NCBI RefSeq assembly: GCF_035917275.1
Contig: NZ_CP108509.1
Coordinates: 434,001 to 498,000, forward strand
Length of the DNA: 64,000 bases
Direction: 5' to 3'
DNA from: Streptomyces sp. NBC_01237
GTDB lineage: Bacteria > Actinomycetota > Actinomycetes > Streptomycetales > Streptomycetaceae
A program made the position numbers and the translations under genes. The notes under the pieces were generated by a model. It was not told the DNA's origin, searched no databases, and was given only the letters and a program-made list of their open reading frames with translations. Below, in pieces: positions 16,735-25,033 of the stretch (its first letter is position 1; every line of letters starts with the position of its first letter).

Positions 16735-17234
16735 CGGGGCATCGGTCCCGCCGAAAGCGAGGAGCGTGGCGTGCGCGCCGCAGCCACGCCGTCACTCCGT
16801 CCGCGTCCTGCTCGAAGCCCGTCGGCTCGCAGTCGAACTCGACGATTCCGCCCAGCTCTTCGAGGCACGCCTGGAGAATCCCGACGGTGCGCCGCTGCGG
16901 AAGCATCCAGATCTGGCCGTACGGGACGCGGGGAGAGGACTCGGCGCGCTCGACCGCGCCCCACTCGGCGCTACGTGTGCCGCCCGTCCCAGCTCCGCAT
17001 GCGCTGGATGGGTCCGCCCGCCGCCCGTACCCCGTCGATGACGCCCAGGTCGTCGAAGACGTCCAGGGTGCGCGGCTGAAGGCCGGAGCCGCGTGAGCCG
17101 GGAAAGCTGCGGCTCTCCCTCTCCACGACGCGGCAGGCGGTCCCGCGCCGGGCGAAGTCGCGGGCGAGCACGAGGCCGGTGGGTCCTTCTCCGGTGATCA
17201 GGACTTCGGTGGTGGTGATCGCGGGCGGGCTCAT
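16735..17234 (-). pseudogene. FAD-dependent monooxygenase, frameshifted and truncated
   Basis: The N-terminal part starts at ATG 17234 behind GAGGAG and reads EVLITGEGPTGLVLARDFARRG (FAD-binding GxGxxG-like loop) and GLQPRTLDVFDDLG, both typical of class A aromatic hydroxylases. It stops at TAG 16971-16973. The protein resumes in another frame with EWGAVERAESSPRVPYGQ and MLPQRRTVGILQACLEELGG; removing one base near 16970 restores a single frame. After DGVTAWLRR the similarity is lost, and the GD and DG motifs of the intact 500-residue family are missing. The gene is dead. Confidence 0.7.
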
Positions 17235-17838
17235 CACGTGCTCCTCGGCGTCATTGCGTCGCCCCTCGTCGCCGGAGGGGCGACGCGCCGCACAGCAGGA
17301 CATGACGGTACGCATGCACGAGGCGTGCGAACCGGACCGATTCCGGACACGCAACGCCCCCGCACCGCAGTCGGCCGACGGCGACCCGCTGGGTGAACGG
17401 CGTCCGGGCGGGGCCCGTTTTTCCGAACCGGGTCAGAATTTCCTGGCGCGACCTGCTCGAATGCCATGGATCGCGAAAGGCGATTCATATCCGATTCCGT
17501 CTCCATGACGCGGCCGGGCGTGTTCCCGCACAGACGTAACTCCGCATCTGGCCGATTGTGACCTGTCCTGGGTATCGGTATCTGCGTCACAGTGGGTCGC
17601 GACCGAGCCGAAGTGGCCTCTGCGACTTGACGAGGGAGAATCTCTTACAGGGAGCGATTCCCGCTGCCCTTGTTGAGCGAAAGAGGCCCATGCCCGGCAC
17701 CGTTACGGCTCCCGATGGTCAGCACTGAACTCACGCTCGACCGTTCCGGTGAGGCATTTATCCAGCACATCGCGGATCCGCCCGGACATCCGACGGGCCG
17801 CGATTCGACGCCCTGCGCACACAGGAGGTAGCCGCGAG
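17235..17838. other. Long leader region upstream of the diiron oxidase operon
   Basis: About 600 bp without a convincing gene, lower in G+C in places. It probably holds the promoter of the operon that starts at 17839. Two tiny ORFs can be read: MPGTVTAPDGQH (17690-17728) behind GAAAGAGG, and a 38-codon ORF from ATG 17714 that ends at 17830 inside the ribosome site of the oxidase gene. They could be leader peptides but lack the strong codon bias of the neighbours. Confidence 0.4.
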
Positions 17839-18600
17839 ATGACCGAATCCACCGAAGTTGCCATCCACGACCAAGTCACCGCCCTCATGGACGACTTGGA
17901 GCAGCATCCCGTCTACGGCAATGACTACTTCGCGTTTCTTCAGGAATCGCCGTGGACCGGCCAGGAGTACGACTTCCATCGGGCCAACTTCTTCCACCGG
18001 ACCGAGGGAACCGTCAAGGGCATCGCCCATGTGTGCGCGCAGGCGGCGGCCCACGACGACCGGGACACACTGGTTCTCTTCTCCCACATCCTCAACGAGG
18101 AGACCGGGAACGGCGAGGCCGCGCACTGCCACGAACTGCTGATGGAGCACTCCCACAACCTGTACGGCCGGCATGAGTTCGGTCTGCCGCCGCTGCTCGT
18201 GCGCGAGGCACGCAACAGTGACCTGGTCATACCCGAGACGATGGCCTACCGCGAACGCACCCTTGAGCTGTTGACCAGCAACTACCACAGCATGCTCGGC
18301 GTGGCGATGGCCCTGGAGTCACACGCGGACAAGATGCTGCAGGTCTGCCGTACGGCGTTCCGCAACAGCCGGAACGAGCTGCCGGCCGACGAGTTCGTCA
18401 ACAGTGTCGAGATCTACTTCGATGTCCACGTCGGAGACGAGGGCGTCGAGGAACGACACGCCGCCGATGCGAAGAAGTGCGTTCTGAACAACTGCCGCAC
18501 GGATGCGGACGTCGCCAAGATCGCCTACGCGGCGACCGAGACCCTCAGCATTCAACTCGACATGTGGAACGCGATGTACAAGGCCGTGGCCGCGAGTTGA
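17839..18600 (+). CDS. Haem-oxygenase-like diiron oxidase (HDO, iron-containing redox enzyme family)
   Basis: 253 residues, all-helical, cytoplasmic. The sequence carries the scattered metal ligands of the HDO superfamily: E88 and H98 in HILNEETGNGEAAHCHELL, E160 in MALESHADKM, and H197, an acidic residue (E201 or E204) and H207 in FDVHVGDEGVEERH. Known members use O2 and iron to cleave, desaturate or N-oxygenate amino acids and fatty acids (UndA, BesC, SznF, AetD). ATG 17839 follows a strong AGGAGG. It heads an operon with an aminotransferase and a YczE-like membrane protein, so an amino-acid substrate is likely. The exact reaction cannot be told. Confidence 0.8.
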   Translation: MTESTEVAIHDQVTALMDDLEQHPVYGNDYFAFLQESPWTGQEYDFHRANFFHRTEGTVKGIAHVCAQAAAHDDRDTLVLFSHILNEETGNGEAAHCHELLMEHSHNLYGRHEFGLPPLLVREARNSDLVIPETMAYRERTLELLTSNYHSMLGVAMALESHADKMLQVCRTAFRNSRNELPADEFVNSVEIYFDVHVGDEGVEERHAADAKKCVLNNCRTDADVAKIAYAATETLSIQLDMWNAMYKAVAAS

Positions 18601-18632
18601 AATCCGTAGAGCGAAAGGCGGCTCCTCTCATC

Positions 18633-19913
18633 GTGCAGAAGAATCGCGGCATTTCCGATGCCATCCTGCGCATTCCGGAATCGGCGACTCATGGGACTGC
18701 GGCGAAGCTCGCCATACTCAATCGCGGCCTCGCCGAGAGCGAGCAGTTCATCGATCTCAGCATCGGCGCGCTGGATACGCCGACCGACCCCCGGATCGAC
18801 CGTGGCGTGATCGATTTCATTGAGAAGCAATCCGAAACGATTCACGCGTTCGCGCCGATCAAGGGATTCCCCTTCCTGCTGGACTCCGTTGCCGCGCGGG
18901 TGACTCGCCTCCACGGGATCACGTACGACCCGGAAACCGAAATCATGGTCACCCCGGGCGGCGTGAAAGGTTCGATCTCGGTAGCCTTCCACGCGCTGCT
19001 GAATCCTGGCGACGAGGTCGTCATTCCGGTACCCAACTGGCCTCACTACGCCGACATGGTGCGGCTGCACGAGGCCATCCCGAAAACCGTCCTGGTCACG
19101 GCGGACGACGGTTTGACCGCGCCGGCTCTTGAGGGAGCGATCTCCGAACGGACCAAGATCGTCATTCTGGGCGACTGCATCAACCCGACGGGCAAGGTCT
19201 ACACGACCGAGGAGCTGTCGGCACTGGCCCGGACCATCGCCCGGCACAACCTGCGGCGCGAGGCCGAGGGGGAGAGCCCGGTCTACGTCATGTTCGACTC
19301 GCCCTACGAGGCCCATGTCATGGGGCCCCGCGCCAAGACGTTCGCCGCCATCGACGTCCGGCTCCCCGACGGCGGCGACTGCTCCATGCGGCCGTGGACG
19401 GTGGCCGTGACCGGGCCGGGCAAGACCTATGGCATGCACGGCGACCGGATCGGCTATCTCTGCGGCCCTTCGGACATCGTGGACGCCTCGGCGCGCGCAC
19501 AGGTCAACCTCACCTCGTTCGCGTCCTCCTACGGCCAGGTAGCCACGCACATCGCGTTGCGACCGGAGATGGACGAGGTGGCGGACTCCAGGGCGAGGGC
19601 CGCACGCGGCAACCTCGAAGCCATGCTGGCGGAGCTCGTTTCCGTCCCTTCGTTGCGGATCGACGTCCCACAGGGGGGCTATTTCCTCTTCGTCGACTTC
19701 ACCGCGTTCGCCGACGCCTACCAAAAGCGTGGCTACCGCACCGCCGATCAGTTCCTGCTGGCCGAGGCAAAGGTCGCCACGATCTGCGGCAACCACTTCG
19801 CGGAGGGCCAGCCCCTGGACCATTTCGTGCGGATCAACTGCGGCCGCACGGGTACGCTCCCGGGCGAGGTCGGCAGTCGGATCAGGCGTGCCCTGAGCCG
19901 CCTGAAGCCCTGA
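18633..19913 (+). CDS. PLP-dependent aminotransferase, class I/II (fold type I)
   Basis: 426 residues. Fold-type I features appear in order: a cofactor-binding region with VTPGGVKGSISVAFHALLNPGD, then WPHYADMV, NPTGKVYTTEEL, the FDSPYEAHV segment with the Asp that pairs with the pyridine nitrogen, and AVTGPGKTYGMHGDRIGYL with the Schiff-base Lys. C-terminal VRINCGRTG holds the carboxylate-binding Arg. GTG 18633 is chosen; an upstream TTG at 18597 overlaps the stop of the oxidase gene as TTGA and could be a coupled start. It probably makes or uses an amino acid handled by the adjacent diiron oxidase. Confidence 0.85.
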   Translation: MQKNRGISDAILRIPESATHGTAAKLAILNRGLAESEQFIDLSIGALDTPTDPRIDRGVIDFIEKQSETIHAFAPIKGFPFLLDSVAARVTRLHGITYDPETEIMVTPGGVKGSISVAFHALLNPGDEVVIPVPNWPHYADMVRLHEAIPKTVLVTADDGLTAPALEGAISERTKIVILGDCINPTGKVYTTEELSALARTIARHNLRREAEGESPVYVMFDSPYEAHVMGPRAKTFAAIDVRLPDGGDCSMRPWTVAVTGPGKTYGMHGDRIGYLCGPSDIVDASARAQVNLTSFASSYGQVATHIALRPEMDEVADSRARAARGNLEAMLAELVSVPSLRIDVPQGGYFLFVDFTAFADAYQKRGYRTADQFLLAEAKVATICGNHFAEGQPLDHFVRINCGRTGTLPGEVGSRIRRALSRLKP

Positions 19914-19959
19914 CCCGGATGGATGCGGAACAGCCGGGAACACAGCGTAGGCAACCGGA

Positions 19960-20703
19960 GTGGAGCAGACGATCACAGAACGTTACAGGAACAGGCTCCG
20001 GCGCCGTCCGGAGGAACGCGACCGGTGGCCTTCGGCGTCCCGACCACGCCCGGCCCTGCCGCCCCTCACCTACGTCCGCCTCGGTGAGCGTCCGCTGAGA
20101 CGCTTTCCCCAACTGCTCGTCGGTCTCGCCCTGTACGGGTTCAGCCTGTCGGCCATGGTCCGCACCTCTCTGGGCGTCAATCCCTGGAGCGTGCTGTACG
20201 AGGGGGTCGAGCACCACACTCCCCTGAGCTTCGGCATGATCAGTGCCCTCCTCGGCGTTCTCGTGCTTCTGCTGTGGATCCCCCTCAAGCAGAAGCCGAC
20301 GTTGGGTACCTTCGCCAACATCCTCGTCGTGGGGGCGTCGTCCGACCTGGGCCTCTTGCTCATCCCCCAGAACCTCGGGCTCGCGACCCGGGTCGGACTG
20401 CTCATCGGGTGTGTCGTTCTCAACGGCCTGTCCGTCGCCATCTACGTCGGCGCGCGCTTCGGCCCCGGCCCCCGGGACGGGCTGATGACGGGTGTGTCCG
20501 CCGCGACCGGACTCTCCATCCGGCTCGTCCGCACCCTGATCGAGGTCACCGTACTCGGCGTGGGCTGGCTCCTCGGCGGGAGTGCGGGCGTCGGAACGGT
20601 GCTGTACGCGTTGATGGTCGGCCCGGTCACCCAGTTCTTCCTGCCCCGGTTCTCCTACCGCCGGACCGCCGAACACGCCGTGGACGCGGCGGGCCCACCC
20701 TGA
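19960..20703 (+). CDS. YczE/YyaS-type multipass membrane protein
   Basis: 247 residues with about five or six hydrophobic spans: LLVGLALYGFSLSAMV, MISALLGVLVLLLWIPL, ILVVGASSDLGLLLI, VGLLIGCVVLNGLSVAIYVG, and LIEVTVLGVGWLLGG, plus a last span near VGTVLYALMVGPV. The GPGPRDGLMTGVSAATG loop is the hallmark of the YczE/YitT-like family. Family members are linked to transport or surfactin-type phenotypes, but their mechanism is poorly known. GTG 19960 lies 46 bp after the aminotransferase stop, so it belongs to the same operon and may export or import its product or precursor. Confidence 0.82.
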   Translation: MEQTITERYRNRLRRRPEERDRWPSASRPRPALPPLTYVRLGERPLRRFPQLLVGLALYGFSLSAMVRTSLGVNPWSVLYEGVEHHTPLSFGMISALLGVLVLLLWIPLKQKPTLGTFANILVVGASSDLGLLLIPQNLGLATRVGLLIGCVVLNGLSVAIYVGARFGPGPRDGLMTGVSAATGLSIRLVRTLIEVTVLGVGWLLGGSAGVGTVLYALMVGPVTQFFLPRFSYRRTAEHAVDAAGPP

Positions 20704-20751
20704 AGGACGTATCCGGCGGCACTCCTCGGCGAGTCGGTGTGCCCCTGCTTC

Positions 20752-20781
20752 GGAGGGAGGCGGGTATCCCCTGCCCCCTCC
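20752..20781. terminator. Hairpin terminator after the oxidase-aminotransferase operon
   Basis: A long imperfect hairpin lies between the convergent YczE-like and amidase genes: GGAGGG (20752-20757) pairs with CCCTCC (20776-20781), and after a bulged A, GGCGGG (20759-20764) pairs with CCCTGCC-type bases at 20770-20775, with a 5-nt loop. It should stop transcription from both sides. Confidence 0.6.
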
Positions 20782-20794
20782 CGGCTCCGCCGGG

Positions 20795-22222
20795 TCAGGA
20801 GCCGGTGTCGAAGGCAGGCGGACGCAGAGCGCCGAAGGCAGTCTCGATCGCTTGTGCGGCACCCAGCACGAGATCCTCGCGGTGGTGGGGGGCGACGACC
20901 TGCACGGCGCACGGGAGTCCGTCCGGGCCGAGGCCCGCGGGGACGCTGATGGCGGGGTGGCCGGTGTCGTTGAACACTGATGTGTAGGAGATGGGAAGGG
21001 TGTGCCGGCGCACCGCCGTTGCCACGTCCGGACCTTTGGCGGGCCATGCCGTCGTGGGCACGGTGGGCATGAGGAGCAGGTCGTACTGGTCGAAGAGCCG
21101 GGCAGTCCAGTGGTTGAGCTGTGAGCGGTGTGCCCAGTACGCGGCGAAGTCGGTGGGGGTGAGGGTGCGGCTGTCGTCGAGCGTATCGGCGAACCACGGT
21201 TCGAAGTCGGCGCGCCGGGCGGTGAAGTCGTCGAGGACGCCGAGGAGTCGGCTGTGGGCCAGGGCCTTCTGTCGCATGCGGAAGGGGGCGGGGAAGTCCA
21301 CGGCGCCGGGCAGGGCCGACTCTTCGTCCCTGACGCTGTTGCCCAGGTCCCTCAGGAGGTCCGCTGTCCGCTCCAGGGCACGCAGCATCTCCGGCCGCGG
21401 CTCGGCGATGCCGAGGGTGCGCATGACCCCTACGCGCAGCGCGCGGATCGGCCCGTCGAGGCTGTCCCGGTACGAGGCCGTCGGCGCGGGAAGCGAGTTC
21501 GGGTCGGCCGGATGGTGACCGGCCGCCACATCGAGGTGCAGAGCGGTGTCCCGGACGGTGCGGGCCATGCCGCTCAGACAGACGTTCTGCGGCCAGCACG
21601 GCATGCCCGAGGGGCCCTGGGGGATGCGGCCGCGGCTCGGCTTGAGACCGACGATCCCGCACAGCGCCGCGGGGATACGGGTGGAGCCGCCGCCGTCGCC
21701 CGCGGTGCCCAGCGCCACGAGTCCGGCGGCCACGGCGGCGGCCGCGCCTCCGCTGGAACCGCCCGGTGACCGGTCGGGATTCCAGGGATTACGGGTGACG
21801 CCGAAGGCGTCATTGGCCGTGTGCACGGCGGCGCCGAGCGGCGGCAGGTTCGTCTTGCCGATGATCAGCGCACCGGCGGCACGCAGCCGGGAGACGTGGA
21901 TGCTGTCGTGGGCCGCGGGCGGGTTGTCACGGTAGGCGCTGGTGCCCCGGCTGGTCGGGAAACCCCTCGCATCCTCACCGTCCTTGACGAGGACGGGCAG
22001 TCCGGCCAGCGGGCCCGGTTCCTCGCCGCGAGCGATCCTGGCGGTGAGGGCCGCGGCGTCGGCGAGGGCCCGCTCGGGGTCGAGCGCGACGACGGAGTTG
22101 AGTGTGGCGTCGGATGTTCCGATCCGGTCGAGGGTGTGGGACATGAGTTCTTGGGGCGACAGCGCGCGATGGCGCATCAGGCCAATGAGTTCGGTCGCGG
22201 AGGCGAAGGACAGATCGGTCAT
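20795..22222 (-). CDS. Amidase signature family protein
   Basis: 475 residues. The Ser-cisSer-Lys triad is visible: Lys in LPVLVKDGEDARG, the cis-Ser region PGGSSGGAAAAVAAG, and the nucleophile in TAGDGGGSTRIPAALCG. These enzymes hydrolyse amides or act in Glu-tRNA-type transfer; the free-standing form with an aryl-alkyl or peptide amide substrate fits best. ATG 22222 overlaps the stop of the MFS gene as ATGA, so translation is coupled. It is the third gene of a CoA-transferase/MFS/amidase operon and presumably acts on a compound imported by that MFS. Confidence 0.88.
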   Translation of the reverse strand: MTDLSFASATELIGLMRHRALSPQELMSHTLDRIGTSDATLNSVVALDPERALADAAALTARIARGEEPGPLAGLPVLVKDGEDARGFPTSRGTSAYRDNPPAAHDSIHVSRLRAAGALIIGKTNLPPLGAAVHTANDAFGVTRNPWNPDRSPGGSSGGAAAAVAAGLVALGTAGDGGGSTRIPAALCGIVGLKPSRGRIPQGPSGMPCWPQNVCLSGMARTVRDTALHLDVAAGHHPADPNSLPAPTASYRDSLDGPIRALRVGVMRTLGIAEPRPEMLRALERTADLLRDLGNSVRDEESALPGAVDFPAPFRMRQKALAHSRLLGVLDDFTARRADFEPWFADTLDDSRTLTPTDFAAYWAHRSQLNHWTARLFDQYDLLLMPTVPTTAWPAKGPDVATAVRRHTLPISYTSVFNDTGHPAISVPAGLGPDGLPCAVQVVAPHHREDLVLGAAQAIETAFGALRPPAFDTGS

Positions 22223-23661
22223 GACAGGGCCGCTTTCTCTGCGGTGCGGGGGCGATCGGGGGTGGTGGCTTCCAGGCTCACCCCGGTGGTGCGGGGGCCG
22301 AAGGCGACGGCCACGCAGCCGCCGACGAGGCTGAGGGCAGCCAGCAGGGCGAAGACGGCGCTGTACCCGAAGCCGGTGAAGACCACGGTCACGAGCATCG
22401 GGGCAGCGAAGTTGAAGATCCTCGACAGGGCGTTGGCAGTGCCGGAACCCAGCGCGCGGATGCGGGTGGGGAAGACCTCCGCCGAGTACACCTGGAGGAA
22501 GGGCACGGCCATCTGGAACAGCACGCTGACCGCACAGCCCAGGACGAGGACGGCGGCAGGCTCCCGGACGAGCCCGAAGAGCAGCAGCGCGGCGGCGGTC
22601 AGCGTTCCGAGGACGAGCTGGGTGCGGCGACGGTCCCACCGGTCGATGAGCGGCACGGCCGCGAGCGCGCCCAGAGGTGCGGCGGTGGCCAGGACGGCGG
22701 ACAGCAGCAGGGTGTCGTCCAGTTCGAGGCCGGTCTCCGAAAGGAGGGTGGGCGTCCAGGTGTTGTAGGCGGAGTAGGCCAGCAGTCCGGCCACCCACAT
22801 GGTCGCCACGACAAGGAACCGGCGGCGCTGGGGCCGGGCCAGCAACTCGGCGAGACGGGGGCGGTCCGGCGCCGGTGGTGGCGGTGCCGGTGGCCGTGGC
22901 GTGGGGGTGAGCGGCGCCGGTGGCGTCGGGGTGAGCGGCGCGCGGGCCACGACAGGTTCGGCGGACGGCACGATTCCACACTGCCGCTCGATGGACCGCA
23001 CGACCTCCTCGGCCCGCGCGAATTCGCCGCGGGAGGCCAGCCATCGGGGGCTTTCGGGGACCCAGCGCCGGATCAGCCAGGCGAAGACGACTCCGAACAG
23101 CCCCAGGCCGAAGACGAGCCGCCACCCCCACGTCCACTGGGGCACGAGGAAGTACCCGGCCCAGGCGGCGATCGGGATGCCGAGCGAACCCACGGCGACC
23201 TTGTACGTCTGCAGCCGCCCCCGGGCCGTGGCCGGGACGAACTCGGTGAGCACGACGATGGCGACGACCGCCATGCCCTGCGCGCCGAAGTGCGCGGCGC
23301 AGCGGGCCACGATCAGCTGCCACGGGTTCTGCACGACGACGCACAGCGCGGTGGCGGCGCAGTAGACGGTGACGCAGATGAGCATGGTGCGGCGGCGGCC
23401 GACGCGGTCGGCGAGGTAGCCGCCGAGTATGCCGCCGGCGAAGGCGCCGAGTTGGCCGACGCCGACCACGACCGCGACGGCCGAGAGCGAAAGGCCCCAC
23501 TGGTCGCGCAGGGCGGGTGCGACGAATGCGAAGGCGTAGGTCTCCACCCATTCGAAGAGGATCATCCCGGCCAGGGCGAGGACGAGTCTGCGGTGGAAGG
23601 CGCTGAGCGGAAGCCGGTCGAGCCGGTTCCCGAGCGCGGCGGCTTCGGAGATGACAGCCAT
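22219..23661 (-). CDS. MFS transporter, SP/aromatic acid:H+ symporter-like
   Basis: 480 residues with 12 predicted spans. The loop 2-3 motif GGYLADRVGRRRTMLI and its counterpart DRWDRRRTQLVLG between spans 8 and 9 are clear. The N-terminal FEWVETYAFAFVAPALRDQWGLS is typical of aromatic-acid and sugar porters. A Pro-rich cytoplasmic loop near residue 245 contains PLTPTPPAPLTPTPRPPAPPPP. I used ATG 23661, 11 bp after GGAGG; an ATG at 23670 sits too close to the site. The gene is the middle member of the catabolic operon and likely takes up its substrate. Confidence 0.87.
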   Translation of the reverse strand: MAVISEAAALGNRLDRLPLSAFHRRLVLALAGMILFEWVETYAFAFVAPALRDQWGLSLSAVAVVVGVGQLGAFAGGILGGYLADRVGRRRTMLICVTVYCAATALCVVVQNPWQLIVARCAAHFGAQGMAVVAIVVLTEFVPATARGRLQTYKVAVGSLGIPIAAWAGYFLVPQWTWGWRLVFGLGLFGVVFAWLIRRWVPESPRWLASRGEFARAEEVVRSIERQCGIVPSAEPVVARAPLTPTPPAPLTPTPRPPAPPPPAPDRPRLAELLARPQRRRFLVVATMWVAGLLAYSAYNTWTPTLLSETGLELDDTLLLSAVLATAAPLGALAAVPLIDRWDRRRTQLVLGTLTAAALLLFGLVREPAAVLVLGCAVSVLFQMAVPFLQVYSAEVFPTRIRALGSGTANALSRIFNFAAPMLVTVVFTGFGYSAVFALLAALSLVGGCVAVAFGPRTTGVSLEATTPDRPRTAEKAALS

Positions 23662-23710
23662 GCGGCGCATGACCTCCCGGAGGAAGAAGGAGCGGCGGAT
23701 GCGGGGGAAG

Positions 23711-24901
23711 TCAGATGACGCCGTCGGCGCCGAGGGAGGCGAGTTCGTCCGGGCTCAGGCCGAGCACACCCTGGTACACCTCGGAGTTGTGCGCGCCGAG
23801 GGCGGGGCCGGTGGAGCGGATGGAGCCCGGGGTCTTCGACAACCGGGGAAGGGGCGCCACCATGGGCAGTTCGCCGAAGTCCGGGTCCTCGACGGTGACG
23901 AGCGTGCCCCGCTCCCGGTAGTGCGGATCGGCGGCGATGTCGGCGATGCTCATCAGCGGAGAGGCCGGAATGTCCGCGTCGCTGAGCAGCTTGGTGAGAT
24001 CGTCCGCGGTACGGGTGGCGGCCCACTCGGCGATCGTCGCGTACAGGGCGTCGGCGTGCTCGGCGCGGCCGGCCCGGGTGGCGTACTCGGGGGCGTCGGC
24101 CGACGCCGGTGTTCCCATGAGGGCGACGAGCCGGGCGAAGAGCGCGTCGGTGCCCGCGTGGATCGAGACCCGGCGCCCGTCGGAGGTGGTGAAGTCGCTG
24201 GCGGGGACGATCTGCGGGTTGCGGTTGCCCAGCCGCTCACGGACGCGGCCGGTCGTCGCGTACGAGGTGAGCGCGTCCTCCGAGGCGCGGAAACCGGCCT
24301 CGTACAGTGCGAGGTCGACGACCTGCCCTCCCCCGCCCGCCGTGTCGCGGTGGTACAGCGCGGTGACCACGGAGAAGGCCCCGAGATAGGCGGCCATGTA
24401 GTCGATCGTCGAGTAGCCGCTGCGCACCGGGGATCTGTCGGGGTCCCCGGTGACGTACGTCAGACCGGCGAAGGCGCTCGCGGTCCGGTCGAACGATCCC
24501 CGGTCGCGGTAGGGCCCGGTGAGCCCGTACCCCGTCACGTACACCAGCACGGCGTCGGGGGCGAGCGCACTCAGTGAATCCGGGTCCAGGCCCCATGCCT
24601 CCAGGGTGGGCGGACGGTAGTTGGTGATCACGACGTCGAAGTGCGGGATCAGCTCCTTCACGAGGCGCTGTCCCCGTTCGGTGCGCAGGTCCAGCGTCAC
24701 CGACTTCTTGTTACGGGCTTCCTGGGCCCAGTACGGGGACCGTGCTCCGGCCGTCGTCCCGCGAGTGAAGTCGCCGCGTCCGGGTTCTTCGACCTTGACC
24801 ACCTCGGCGCCGAAGTCCCCGAGAAAGGTGGCGGTGACGGGCGCGGCGAGGACGGTGGACAGGTCGAGGACGCGTATGCCTGCCAGCGGAAGTGTCGCCA
24901 T
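23711..24901 (-). CDS. CaiB/BaiF family CoA-transferase (class III)
   Basis: 396 residues. Class III CoA-transferase features are the opening GIRVLDLSTVLAAPVTATFLGDFGAEVVKVEEPGRGD, ARNKKSVTLDLRTERGQRLV, a YVTGYGLTGPYRDRGSFDRTASAF segment, and STIDYMAAYLGAF, where the Asp is the usual site of the aspartyl-CoA thioester. It would move CoA between carboxylic acids. It is the promoter-proximal gene, followed 49 bp later by the MFS gene and then the amidase, and it is divergent from a TetR gene over a perfect palindrome. The pathway may be a carboxylic acid catabolic route. Confidence 0.88.
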   Translation of the reverse strand: MATLPLAGIRVLDLSTVLAAPVTATFLGDFGAEVVKVEEPGRGDFTRGTTAGARSPYWAQEARNKKSVTLDLRTERGQRLVKELIPHFDVVITNYRPPTLEAWGLDPDSLSALAPDAVLVYVTGYGLTGPYRDRGSFDRTASAFAGLTYVTGDPDRSPVRSGYSTIDYMAAYLGAFSVVTALYHRDTAGGGGQVVDLALYEAGFRASEDALTSYATTGRVRERLGNRNPQIVPASDFTTSDGRRVSIHAGTDALFARLVALMGTPASADAPEYATRAGRAEHADALYATIAEWAATRTADDLTKLLSDADIPASPLMSIADIAADPHYRERGTLVTVEDPDFGELPMVAPLPRLSKTPGSIRSTGPALGAHNSEVYQGVLGLSPDELASLGADGVI

Positions 24902-24924
24902 GGGTACCCCTTCGCATCAAATTC

Positions 24925-24947
24925 ACGTTTCGTTATTAACGAAACGT
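24925..24947. promoter_or_regulatory. Perfect 23-bp palindromic operator
   Basis: Arms ACGTTTCGTT (24925-24934) and AACGAAACGT (24938-24947) flank a 3-bp ATT centre. It is strikingly AT-rich for this genome and sits between the divergent CoA-transferase operon and TetR gene, 24 bp upstream of the CoA-transferase start. Together these make it the likely binding site of the TetR protein at 25034. Confidence 0.75.
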
Positions 24948-25033
24948 TGCTAGGGGGACCATAAGCTGGTCACCGCAGCGCGGCAAGGGTCTGCGACGAG
25001 AGAATCCATCCAGCGACGGACGAGGAGCAGCGA

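Noticed and set aside
20795..23551. A 918-codon open frame spanning the amidase gene and most of the MFS gene on the minus strand
   Set aside because: The upstream part is a shadow of the MFS gene in a different frame, low-complexity and Arg-rich. Only the part from ATG 22222 is real.
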